From Corallium rubrum (lineage: Eukaryota; Cnidaria; Anthozoa; Scleralcyonacea; Coralliidae), in NCBI GenBank assembly GCA_964035015.1, contig OZ036006.1, positions 13,544,690-13,608,689 on the forward strand: a stretch of 64,000 nt of DNA, read 5' to 3'. The position numbers were made by a program, and so were the translations under genes. The notes under the pieces are model-generated. The model saw only the letters and a list, made by a program, of their open reading frames with translations, was not told where the DNA came from and ran no database searches. This document shows positions 9,601 through 19,000 of this stretch, piece after piece. Numbering within the stretch: the stretch's first letter is position 1; the number at the start of each line of letters is the position of its first letter.

Positions 9601-10291
9601 CGGTTTTGACTATCTCTGGTATGTAGACGTCTCGGTTACCTACACGAGCCATCCAACCGTGAAACCCACTAGGAGTCTCGTTAAGAATACCGATTACCTC
9701 CGATTCATCCGGACCAAAGTTTTCCCAATCGAGGGTTACCACCTTGGTTCCCTTGTTCTCAATCATTTCGACCATCTCTTTCATATACCATCTTACCCAC
9801 CCAAGATAGTTTCTGGTCACATCGGCTTCACATTCCCGACCTCTTTTAAGCATCCGTCTGTGACAGGTGTCAACTGAGGCTTCCAAAAATATCAGGGCAT
9901 CAGGGGTTGGGAGTAGATCATTCAGTTTGTGGAAAACTCTGGAGTAGTCAGAAAACTGTTCGTCGGTTATCCACCCATTACGCCAACAGTTTTTGGTGAA
10001 AACCAGACAGCTGTGATGTGTTCGCTCTATGATCACATTCTCCCCCTCGGTGATTAACTCCAAAGCCTTCAGGTAGACGCCGATTCTTTCACCGAGGAAC
10101 CAGGTCTCCCTTTCGTATGCCCAGGTTTTAGGGTCGGCGTAAAACCTTTCGAGGTATGGATTGTCGTCAACTGGCTCCTCGATGAGATGGTAACCATTTC
10201 TCCTAGCGAATGGCTTCACAAACGTTGTCTTCCCCACACCAATGTTTCCGTCGAGGGCGATCAGCCGGGCACCGAGCTTTGGGTTGTTCAT
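9542..10291 (-). CDS. Deoxynucleoside kinase (dNK/TK2/dCK family)
   Basis: The protein phosphorylates deoxynucleosides to supply dNTPs for DNA synthesis. The P-loop GNIGVGKT is at residues 15-22. The ER motif of the substrate/catalytic site is at 89-90 (IIERTHHS). The Arg-rich LID region CHRRMLKRGRECE is at 143-155. The 249-aa length matches the family. The frame is intact although most neighbours are damaged. Polinton-2 has a copy at 63612 on the opposite strand, similar along its whole visible length without indels. The gene is divergent from the cassette starting at 10335, the intervening 43 bp probably holding a shared promoter. It could be cellular in origin and captured by the element. 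Confidence 0.88.
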   Translation of the reverse strand: MNNPKLGARLIALDGNIGVGKTTFVKPFARRNGYHLIEEPVDDNPYLERFYADPKTWAYERETWFLGERIGVYLKALELITEGENVIIERTHHSCLVFTKNCWRNGWITDEQFSDYSRVFHKLNDLLPTPDALIFLEASVDTCHRRMLKRGRECEADVTRNYLGWVRWYMKEMVEMIENKGTKVVTLDWENFGPDESEVIGILNETPSGFHGWMARVGNRDVYIPEIVKTVNRTRQAQSLVNRTFCDTA

Positions 10292-10429
10292 TACTCCAGG
10301 TTCACGGTATAATCCTAGACCTCCTGTATTTTATATGAAAATTCCAAAGAGACTCAGACGACCCATACTAGTTGTCTTCCACGCCCTCAGAAGAGCTACA
10401 GTACCGCTCAGAAGTAACCTAACAAAAAC

Positions 10430-10560
10430 CGCGGTCGATCGGCGGTCGATCGGCGGTCCATCCTCGGGTCAACCGCTGATCGACCGCAGGTCATCGGCGG
10501 GTCATCGGCGGGTCATCGGCGGGTCATCCGCGGTCCATCAGCGGTTGAACCGTAACCGAA
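10430..10560. repeat. Left subterminal GC-rich short repeats
   Basis: Overlapping units related to CGGCGGTC and GGTCATCGGC are repeated about eight times just inside the left terminus of the Tc1-like element. They may be transposase-binding sites. Confidence 0.7.
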
Positions 10561-10717
10561 CCTAACCGAACCGCAGCCGCTGCGGCCCAAGCCGCAAGGT
10601 TCGTACTTTCTCGTAACACCGAGGGAGAGTCGCATATTTCCGAAGTTTTGCGTCCTCAATTTTTCGAAGGCAAGGCAAGTCTGTTCACTCTGTTGTGCTG
10701 ACACTGTCTAATTTGAA

Positions 10718-10975
10718 ATGGGAAAGCTAAGAGAACGAGTTGTTGCCTTGTATTCCTCTAACGTTTCAGTTACAAAGATTACTCAGTTACTCGGAGAGGA
10801 AGGGATAAAAACATCCCGCTCAGCTGTGACTCTGTTTCTCTCTCGCTATCGCCAAAGTGGTAGTCTCGATGATGCGCCGCGTAGTGGTAGAAAGCGAATA
10901 CTCAGTGAAGAGCAGATACAATTTATCGATGGCAAGATGACGGAAAATGATGAACTAACCTTTCATCCTAAATGA
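10718..10975 (+). pseudogene. Tc1-like transposase, N-terminal helix-turn-helix only
   Basis: The 85-aa frame has the paired-type DNA-binding domain of Tc1-like transposases: the first helix-turn-helix (VTKITQLLGEEGIKTSRSAV) followed by RSGRKRILSEEQ, the usual linker to the second helix. The DDE catalytic domain is absent; the frame ends at 10973-10975 and no D-D-E/D motifs follow. It is a remnant of the mother element's transposase. Confidence 0.75.
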
Positions 10976-11573
10976 TGAACTAAGCTCTCAGACACGTCAG
11001 GTGGCAATTCCCATGAGGGTAATTCGAAATTCGGCAAGGCTGCAGGCAGGATAAGTATTTGAACAGTGAATAAATACATGCATCACTTGCAATTGGCTGG
11101 CCTTCACTGTGGCCCGTGCTCAGAGCCTCAGACCTTCTCCTCTGTATTTATCGTTGCCACAGGTACCTTTTACAGATAAACCATTTTTGACACCTTCTGA
11201 AGTAAGAGAACTGACAGTCCAAAAAAATTGATCTCGCCTCAAGTTAATGAACTTACTGGTAAAACATACGCCGTGGTTATAGTTCCGCCACCGGATCTTT
11301 AGGTTCGATGGCTATTGATCCGACATTGACATAAATTAAACGCGTGCGAAATACGGTTTATTTTGAACTCAGTGCTTGTCAAATCTTTTCAACAACCAGC
11401 ACAAGGCCCGACATTATTTAGTCTTTTGAGTTTTGAGCAAAAGGTTAGAAAGAAAACTTAACTGGCGTGGAAAATTTATTCATACTGATGTTTCTCGTCT
11501 GAAAGATGCATTGTCGTTGACATTCTCAGTCTTTCAGTCTCTCAAATGATTAAAGTTTAAAAGAAAGCTGCGG

Positions 11574-11775
11574 TTTCAATACTTAACAGAACCTAGTCTG
11601 ATTCAAAGCGGAAAACGAAATCTACAGATTGAGCGACTTAATTTAAATGCAATCACGGCCGTAAGTTCGTTAGTATAAACTAACGAACGGCCGTGATTGA
11701 ATTTAAATTAAGTCGCTCAATCTGTAGATTTCGTTTTCCGCTTTGAATCAGACTAGGTTCTGTTAAGTATTGAAA
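11574..11775. repeat. 202-bp near-perfect palindrome
   Basis: The left arm (TTTCAATACTTAACAGAACC onward) and the right arm ending at 11775 are almost exact reverse complements around a centre at about 11675. It may be a small foldback transposon nested in the Tc1-like element, but no target duplication was seen. Confidence 0.85.
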
Positions 11776-12559
11776 GTTCGTCGTTTCGGTAACATTAATC
11801 TTTCCGTTTCTATATTCGCTTTACTTGCATTAGACAATGATTAGATAGCTTGGCGCTATCGATTTTCCGGCGCAATCTCAAAATGAATATAAGAGCCCAG
11901 CTCAGTATTTTGATATGGAAACCCATAATAAATTCAAGATATAAATACAGAAAAGTTTAAAGAAAATGTAACATCTTCAGAATAAAAGGTAATTGATTAG
12001 ATGGGAGTATATATAGGATATGTTTTTAAACATATACATAAAATAAAAATTATACTTTCTGAAGTTGTCGGCTGGTCATGGCTTTTGTCTTTTGATTAAA
12101 TTACCCGTTGTCGTTGATTATAGTCGATAGTACATGTAGCTAGCTCGTGAAACGTGAAATTCAATTTGATCGACGAATAATCTTGCCATTCTTGGCCGTG
12201 AATGTTATACAATTTCGGAAATGTTATACAAATTGTCGAATAAGTCAACAACTAACAACGACGGACTTTAACTCTTTCCCATCCGAATCGGTCTTTAGTA
12301 TTTTATTCTGGCTAACGCCAGACGATTTTATTCACCTCTGGGGAAACCCTCGGACAGGAATGAGTTAATATTCAAGTTTAGTCCAGCTTTCATCACCTGA
12401 CATGCACTGAAAACTTTCCTTGTTGTTTACTTAAAAAGCGCTACAGCCTTGTGTGTCTGCGTAAGCCGTTTTGCTTAGTTGCATTGTTCGTTAATATATA
12501 GATTATCCTAGCTAGCAATAATAGATTGCTACATGTGCAGTCGGAATAAGTCGGTACTC

Positions 12560-12745
12560 GTGGTGTTCGGTTAACCGCGGTTTCCCTCTTGCGGTTCACG
12601 TAGCGACAACAACCTCACCGCAACCGCACCGCCAACTAACCGCCAGTTAACCGCCAGTTAACCGCAACCGCACCGCCAACTAACCGCCAGTTAACCGCAA
12701 CCGCACCGCAAACTAACCGCCAGTTAACCGCAACCGCAGTGTTAG
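12560..12745. repeat. Right subterminal tandem repeats
   Basis: Units built from CCGCCAGTTAACCGCAACCG are repeated five to six times directly inside the right terminus of the Tc1-like element. They differ from the left subterminal repeats but share GC-rich CCGC/GCGG cores. Confidence 0.8.
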
Positions 12746-13041
12746 GTTATTTCTGAGCGGTACTGTATTGGGGTGATGAGACATTGTGTTAGGAGAAACC
12801 GTAGGGGGGAGTACTACGTAACCGAATCCATTGTCCGGCCGACAATCCTGGACTCCCCACAGGTTCCCATAGATTCCCCACAAACAACCTCAGAGATTCC
12901 TACAGGTGACCTCACAGATTCCCTACAAACGACCTCGGAGATTCCTACAGACAACCTTACGGATTCCTCACAGACTCCTACAGACGACCTTACAGATTAA
13001 CTGACAGATTCCCTACAGACGAAATATAGATCAGTATATAG

Positions 13042-13416
13042 ATGGCTGACGTAGTACCTGAGAAAACCCCGGACTCTAAGATAACATCGGTGGTCAAGAC
13101 GGAGAAGCCCAAAGATTCGAAACGAGTGGCTGCTGGTAAACGACTAGCACAGATATCGAAGGCAGCCAAGGAGAGGAAAGCCAGGGAGCGGTTGGTAGCT
13201 GACCTCGGGGTCGGTGGGGGTCGGTCAGCTTATTACGGCTACCTAATCGGAACCGTTGGATTGGTTACCGGTGGGGCATCACTTTATTACAGTACGAGAC
13301 AGGAGAGAAGAGAAATCCAGAGGTTGAAAACCGTTGAGGAAGAGAAGGTAATGGAAGGAACCTAGCAACAAAACCCCGTCCGGGCTTCCCCGGTTTTAGA
13401 CAGTTTTGACGAATGA
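13042..13416 (+). pseudogene. Cassette gene 2: Lys-rich single-pass membrane protein, premature stop
   Basis: The 107-codon frame ends at a TAG (13363-13365); coding continues in frame for 16 codons to a TGA at 13414, matching the 128-aa intact Polinton-2 gene at 62859-63245. An extended basic/helical N-terminal region (KRLAQISKAAKERKARERL) is followed by a Gly-rich segment, one hydrophobic helix (YLIGTVGLVTGGASLYY) and a charged helix. It lies about 40 bp after cassette gene 1. The function is unknown; a membrane-anchored DNA- or protein-binding role would fit. Confidence 0.7.
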
Positions 13417-13432
13417 AATATGTATTAGTATA

Positions 13433-13672
13433 ATGTCAACCGTCGACAGAAAAGAACTGTTGAACGAGCTCTACGACGCTCTCCTGATTACAAGTGGAGC
13501 TGTGGCGATTTCCATGACCTCGAAGAAGGTGTTGAGGGAACCTTTGGGTACTCCTGAGTCGGTGAAAGGTACTGTCAAGCTGGCTCTAGCCGTTGGAATC
13601 AGCACGGTTGGGATTAAGTATGCCCAATCGAAAGGGTACCTACCGGTTGACCCTTTTTCGAAACCTAAGTAG
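13433..13672 (+). CDS. Cassette gene 3: small two-helix membrane protein (79 aa)
   Basis: The ATG at 13433 is the likely start because MSTVDRKELLNELYDALL aligns with the Polinton-2 protein (62607-62840). Two hydrophobic segments (residues about 15-33 and 50-68) are separated by the conserved REPLGTPESVKGTV linker. The C-terminus VDPFSKPK is identical in both copies. The open frame and the conserved protein sequence suggest a real gene. Function unknown; not a recognised holin or pore family. Confidence 0.7.
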   Translation: MSTVDRKELLNELYDALLITSGAVAISMTSKKVLREPLGTPESVKGTVKLALAVGISTVGIKYAQSKGYLPVDPFSKPK

Positions 13673-13702
13673 CCTAAGAAAGTCCCATACTCGGTGGTTA
13701 TT

Positions 13703-14079
13703 ATGAACACCGAGACGCGTTGCCGTCTAGGAGAGAAAGAGATGTGCAGAATGCCCTACGCGCCAACGGAATTGAGGCAATTAGGGAGAAGACTTTTGAT
13801 GGGCTAATCGGGTTGGGTGGTGGTCTTTTGAGGTATGACTTTGCAATGCCTCTTAGTGGTGGCTTTTTCATACTAATTTATTATGATGGTGAACAACATT
13901 TTCGCCCTTCAAGGTGGTCTGGTAAGTTGACCCAAGAAGAGGCAGAGAGGTGCTTTAGGGTACAGAAGGAACACGATCGGATGAAAGACGAGTATGCCGA
14001 GAACAACGGTCATGAACTACTCAGAATTCCGTATTGGGACAGGCTTAATACCCATTCTATTATCACAAAATACTTATAA
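13703..14079 (+). pseudogene. Cassette gene 4: PD-(D/E)XK-type endonuclease, inactivated
   Basis: From 13720 the frame matches the intact Polinton-2 nuclease (62187-62585): LRYDFAMPLS, YDGEQHF, a Lys-containing helix and LLRIPYWDR. Three defects are visible. The ATG at 13703 is out of frame with the body, implying a small deletion near 13719. The residue two before the YDGEQHF Asp, Glu in Polinton-2, is Tyr here (IYYDGEQHF), which should remove a metal-binding residue. And the extended N-terminus is shortened. It would have acted as a nuclease related to the VSR/Hjr-like fold. Confidence 0.72.
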
Positions 14080-14107
14080 CGAAAGTGTATTATTTCTAGT
14101 TATATAG

Positions 14108-14504
14108 ATGACCAGTGTGGTTGCTGGTGGACTGTTTAACGCCTTGGCCTTCGCAGGTGCTGGATTCCTGTTTTCAAAGTTAAATCACAGCGGATATGAG
14201 GCTGAAATTAAGAGACACAACCACGCCCTTGAGCAGTTGGCTAAGGCAAAGGAGAAATGGTATGAGAGCGAGGTAGCAGCTGTCTGACGCCAACGCTGAC
14301 ATCGACACAACGAACCACGCCCTGGATCAGCTGAAGGACAGCCTAAGACAGGCTGAGCTGCCCCAGCTAAAGCCTGAGTTGTCTGATTATTACAAGCCAT
14401 CGGGTGAGATGAAAGAGTATCAAACCCTGTTTATCGGGTCTGTTGATCTGGTTGGTGGGTATCTGATGTCCAAGCTGGTTTTGCAGGGGCTAAGGAGATC
14501 CTGA
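14108..14504 (+). pseudogene. Cassette gene 5: coiled-coil protein with N- and C-terminal membrane segments, broken
   Basis: The ATG at 14108 opens MTSVVAGGLFNALAFAGAG, matching the Polinton-2 gene at 61742-62161. An N-terminal hydrophobic helix is followed by a long charged coiled coil, YYKPSGEMKEYQTLF, and a second hydrophobic segment. In this copy the frame breaks near 14285 where about 12 codons of the coiled coil are missing and the frame shifts. The layout (TM, coiled coil, TM) suggests a protein that bridges or deforms membranes, but there is no family match. Confidence 0.7.
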
Positions 14505-14517
14505 TGACTTAGTTATA

Positions 14518-15141
14518 ATGTCTGTTTCTTGGTCGGACTTACCAAAAGGGTTGAGGGACCTACGTAGTACGAAACTGTGGTGTGGGGATTGTTCTAGGTT
14601 TCGTGTGCAGGTGAGCACTGAGATGTTCTCCTGTCCAGGATGAGGTGACACAGAATACGGGTATGTTGTCGGGAGATATCGGGTGGCTGTTGGCCACAGA
14701 AGCGAACACTCGAGAAATCATTGGATGAGGAAGAGGCTCACCAGAGTCGTCAGGGACACAGCCGTTGATACGGTCTTAGCCGACTTCTCCAAGGTCCTCT
14801 ACGTGATGAACACTAAAGATCTGATAAAGGGTCGTAACTTCTCTGGGTATAACTATTACATCATCAGACTGTGCTCAAGAAGAGGGATTGAGTCATTGGG
14901 TAGCTTGAAGGATCTTAGAAAGGGAAGAACGAAGGACCTATTCGATAACAATCTGTTTGGAATTGTGTATAAGGAACTTGGTTGGGATACCCCGGACAAA
15001 TTCTACACCGAGTGGTTGGAACGACACCTAACGGAATGTGACCACCTTTGTTATAACGATGGACCCAGATGCCATGATCCACCAAGACGACGACTATTCC
15101 GACGAAAACCTCCGTCTCTACGAGAGGTTGATCGGTTATGA
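14518..15141 (+). pseudogene. Cassette gene 6: zinc-ribbon protein overlapping the polymerase start, nonsense
   Basis: MSVSWSDLPKGLRDL at 14518 aligns with the 220-aa Polinton-2 protein at 61046-61708. This copy lacks about 24 codons after residue 15, and the fourth zinc-ligand Cys codon has become TGA at 14641-14643 (CxxC near residue 23 kept, second CxxC half lost). After the stop the frame is open to 15141 and conserved (YNYYIIRLCSRRGI, KDLFDNNLFGIVYKELGWD). The 3' end overlaps the polymerase start by 104 bp. Position and zinc ribbon suggest a replication partner of the polymerase; this is inference. Confidence 0.75.
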
Positions 15142-18100
15142 CATAAATCAGTTAGACAGAGCCCTGAGGGGTAAGACCAAATCATTCAGTTGTGATGTGG
15201 TAAGCCAACACCCACTAGAACAGGTAAACGCCCTCAGGAATGATGTGGTTGAGTTACTACGTTGGGAGTTGGTTCAGATGAGGGGTCTGAAGTTCGCTGA
15301 AACGTTGGTTGTAACACTTGAAAAGGAGGTGTCTGGTGGGAGAACCTACAAAACGGCTCACTTCAACAGTCACATCAAGACTGTAATCAACGGTAATGGG
15401 ATCGGCCGAGACGTTGACGCCGCGAACGAGGAGGTGGTGGTTGGGGTAGCCCGATGGATAAGCGAGGGATCTGGCTGGACAGTAAACTCAGTCGACGGTC
15501 ACTACGTTAATCTGACTGTGTACAGTCCACTGGGAGGCTCGTCTTATATCAACCTCCCTAAGAAGTTGAGGAACAGTCGGAAGGGGTTGATCAACGTTAA
15601 GAATAGTGATGACAAGTGCTTTATGTGGTGTCACCTAGCCCATAAGTTTCACGTCCCAAGAAACCCACAAAGACACACAAAGTACCAAGACCACGTTAAC
15701 GACTTAGACTACAGTGGAGTCAGCTTCCCTGTAACTCAGAAACAGTACAACCAGGTGGAAAGATAGAACAGGATACGTATCAACGTTTTTGGTTATGAAG
15801 ATGGGTTAACCTTTCCGGTTTACATATCAAAGGAGAAATTCACCGATCTGATGAATTTATTGGTTATAACCAATGGGGGCAACAAACACTACGTCCTCAT
15901 CAGGGACTTTGATAGGTTTATGTACAACAAAACAAAACATAGGAGAAAGAAACACCATTGTGTTTACTGCCTACAATGTTTCAGCTCAACGGAGGTCTTG
16001 GGAAAACATCAGGTTGTGTGTATCAGTGAGAATGGTAAACAGGCTGTTAGGATGCCTGACCCCGGTAAGAACGTGTTGAAGTACTGTAATTTCCACAAAC
16101 AATTAAATGTTCCGTTTGTTGTGTATTCCAACTTCGAGGCGATCACGGAAAAGGTTGACAAACCTGTGGAAGACCAGAACCAAGAGGAGAGAGACGGAAA
16201 ACCATACATGGAGAAGTACCAGAGACATACTGATTGTGGTTATGGGTATAAGGTTGTTTGTTGTTACGACGACAGATACAGCAAACCTGTTCAGGTGTAT
16301 AGGGGCTCTGGTGCTGTTAACAAATTTATCGGAATTATGTTGGAAGAAGTGGAGTATTGTAAAAGTATTCGGAAGGAACACTTCAACCAGGACATGGTTT
16401 TGAGTGCTGCCGACGTGGTGGACTTTAGAGACGCTGAAAAGTGTCACATCTGTGGTCGGGAGTATGGGGAAAAAGACGTTAGGGTCCGGGACCACTGTCA
16501 TGTAACAGGAAGGTATCGGGGATCGGCCCATCAGGGGTGTAACAGAAATCACAGACTAACTGATAAGATACCAATCATCTTACACAACCTGAGGGGTTAT
16601 GATAGCCATCTCATCATGGGGGAGATTGGAAAGTTCGGACAGGAAATTAATGTCATTCCGAATAATATGGAAAAGTACATGGCCTTCATGTTAGGTAAGA
16701 ACCTTGTGTTTCTGGACAGTCTTCAGTTCATGAGTAGTTCCCTGGAAAAATTGGTTGGAAATCTCCCGGCTGGGTCGTTCAGATACACAGCTGAGGAATT
16801 CGGTGAAAAATCGGATCTGATGAGGACGAAGGGTGTTTACCCCTATGACTACATGGACAGCTTCAGCCGGTTTGAGGAAATAGGGTTACCACCAAAGAGT
16901 GAGTTCTACAGCGTGTTGAATGATGAGGGGATATCAGACAATGATTACCAACACGCCCAGGAGGTCTGGAGGGCGTTCGGAATGAGGACAATGGGGCACT
17001 ACCACGACGTATACCTGAAATCGGATGTGCTGTTGTTAGCTGATGTCTTTGAGAACTTTAGGAAGACTTGTGTTCAGTACTACAAGCTGGACCCCTGCCA
17101 CTACTTCACCTCACCTGGGTTGGCTTGGGACGCTATGTTGAAAATGACTGGGGTTACGTTGGAGCTAATGACTGACATTGACATGTTCCAATTCATCGAG
17201 AAAGGAATGAGAGGTGGTGTTAGCTACATAGCCAACAGATATGAGAAGGCAAACAACCCATATATGAAGGGGTATAGTGAGGATGAGGTTGTGAAGTATA
17301 TAATGTACCTCGACGCCAACAACCTATATGGTTGGGCCATGAGTCAGTGCCTTCCGACTGGTGAATTCAAGTGGATGAGTAAAACTGAGATGAGAAACCT
17401 GGACCTGGGAAAACTTCCTGACGACAGTCGGACTGGAATGATACTTGAGGTCGATCTTGAGTATCCTGATGAATTTCACAACCTACACAACGACTACCCA
17501 TTAGCTCCTGAGAAGGTGGAAATACGGGAAGATATGCTGTCGGGGTATTGTCGGAAAATCAGAGATAAGTTCGGCGTCAGCGTTGGTGGTGTTAGTAAGT
17601 TGGTAACTAATTTGATGGACAAGGAAAAGTATGTCGTAAATTACAGAAACCTACAGCTGTACGTCAGACTTGGGATGAGGGTGAAGAAAGTTCACCGGGT
17701 TCTGTTGTTCAATCAATCGAAGTGGTTGAAGCAGTACATCGACTTCAACACGGTGAAGAGAACCGCCGCTAGGAACGCCTTCGAAAAGGACTTCTTTAAG
17801 CTGATGAACAACAGCGTTTTCGGTAAGACAATGGAAAACCTGAGAAAGCGTGTGGACGTCCGGTTGGTCACCAGTGAAGAAAAGCTGTTAAAGCTGGCTT
17901 CCAAACCAACCTTCGTGTCCGCCAAAATATTCAACGAAAACCTGGTTGCCGTTCACAAAATTAAGGAAGTCCTGACGCTGAACCGACCGGCTTACGTTGG
18001 TATGTGTATTCTCGATCTGTCAAAAACACTAATGTATGATTTTCATTACAACTATGTGTTGAAGAAATACGGAAGCAGGGCTAAGTTGTTGTTCACGGAT

Positions 18101-18568
18101 ACGGACAGTTTAACATATGAAATTGAAACAGAAGACGTTTACAAAGACTTTTGGGGCGATAAAGATATTTTTGACAATTCGGACTATCCAGAAAGCTCGG
18201 CTTATCACAACAAGTCAAACAAAAAGGTTATTGGGAAGATGAAGGACGAAGCGGCTGGCGTTCCCATAACCGAATTCGTTGGTCTCAGAAGTAAAATGTA
18301 CTCTTATCTGAAAGAAGACGGAACGGGTGGTAAAACCGCGAAGGGGATCAAAAAGAGTGTTACTAAGAAACAAATCAAACACGAGAACTACAAAGACACA
18401 CTATTTGGTAAAAAACAGGTGTTCCAAAAAATGAAAACCATCCGAAGTGTGAAACATAAGCTGCGTAGTTATGAAATTAATAAAATATCACTCTCATGCT
18501 TTGATGATAAAAGATACCTGCTGGAAAACGGGATTAGTTCCTACGCGTACGGACATAAGAATATTTAA
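15038..18568 (+). pseudogene. Protein-primed family B DNA polymerase (pPolB), single internal stop
   Basis: The frame from ATG 15038 to 18568 (1176 codons) is broken only by TAG at 15764-15766; Polinton-2 has Gln at this site. A Cys/His cluster (CVYCLQCF) and a CHICG...RDHCHVTGRYRG region, similar to His-Me/endonuclease VII-like fingers, precede and interleave the exonuclease domain. Exo II (LHNLRGYDSH), Exo III (YLKSDVLLLADVF), Pol A (YLDANNLYGW), Pol B (KLMNNSVFGKTMEN), Pol C (FTDTDS near 18100) and KxY (RSKMYSY) are all present. The enzyme would copy the element's linear DNA from its ends using a terminal protein. Translation restarting after the stop would leave a 905-aa protein with all catalytic motifs. 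Confidence 0.93.
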
Positions 18569-18591
18569 TTTACTGAAACAACCAGACTGAC

Positions 18592-18995
18592 TGTGGAGAA
18601 TTACCCGTAATCCTCTGGGAAAACCCAATGGGAGAAGCGATGGAGAATTACGCGTAATCCTCTGGGAAAACCATAAGAGAAGCGATGGAGAATTACGCGT
18701 AATCCTCTGGGAAAACCATAAGAGAAGCGATGGAGAATTACGCGTAATCCTCTGGGAAAACCATTGTGGAGAATTACGCGTAATCCTCTGGGAAAACCAT
18801 AAGAGAAGCGATTGTGAAGAATTACGCGTAATCCTCGGGGAAAACCCAACGAGAGAAGCGATGGAGAATTACGCGTAATCCTCTGGGAAAACCCAATGAG
18901 AAAAGCGATGGAGAATTACGCGTAATAATTTATTCATGAACGATTATTACGCGTAATAATTTTTTCATGAACGATTATTACGCGTAATAATTTAT
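18592..18995. repeat. 45-bp tandem repeat array with ATTACGCGTAAT palindromes
   Basis: About eight copies of a 45-bp unit (GAGAATTACGCGTAATCCTC then GGGAAAACCATAAGAGAAGC) are followed by about three copies of a 28-bp unit built on ATTATTACGCGTAATAAT. The 12-bp palindrome ATTACGCGTAAT recurs in nearly every unit. The GGGAAAACCAT part resembles the adjoining inner edge of the TIR (GTGGGAAAACATG). It lies between the polymerase and the right TIR; Polinton-2 has a gene in the equivalent place. Confidence 0.92.
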
Positions 18996-19000
18996 TCAAT

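Larger units (their letters stand above)
10399..12765 (+). mobile_element. Tc1/mariner-type DNA transposon, non-autonomous (2.37 kb)
   Basis: The termini are inverted: CAGTACCGCTCAGAAGTAAC at the left, and the reverse complement of the right end differs at one position. A TA dinucleotide (10397-10398 and 12766-12767) is duplicated, and the uninterrupted homologous gene in Polinton-2 confirms the insertion site. Near both ends lie GC-rich repeats of CGGCGGTC and CCGCCAGTTAAC types. Inside is only a 5' piece of a transposase gene (10718-10975), and a 202-bp palindrome at 11574-11775. It must have depended on a helper transposase. Confidence 0.88.
10335..13000 (+). pseudogene. Cassette gene 1: basic N-terminus plus Pro/Thr-rich repeats, split by a transposon
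   Basis: The ATG at 10335 opens MKIPKRLRRPILVVFHALRR, nearly the same as the N-terminus of the Polinton-2 gene at 63258-63566. After 21 codons the Tc1-like element (10399-12765) interrupts it. The frame resumes at 12768 with VMRHCVRRNRRGEYYVTES and then four repeats of about 11 residues containing TSEIPT and LTD. The stop is at 12998. Apart from the insertion with its TA duplication the two exon-like parts are in register. Function unknown: a short basic, perhaps membrane-proximal, head and a repetitive Ser/Thr/Asp tail. Confidence 0.75.

Noticed and set aside
16103-16552. Long minus-strand frame within the polymerase
   Set aside because: A shadow of the polymerase frame; no domain, and the plus strand carries all polymerase motifs.
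18601-18849. Minus-strand repetitive protein (GFPRGLRVILH units)
   Set aside because: Translated tandem repeat; no start context and not present in Polinton-2.
18592-18995. CRISPR-like repeat array
   Set aside because: The spacing is part of the repeat itself, no unique spacers exist, and the setting is a eukaryotic transposon; the array is a simple tandem repeat.
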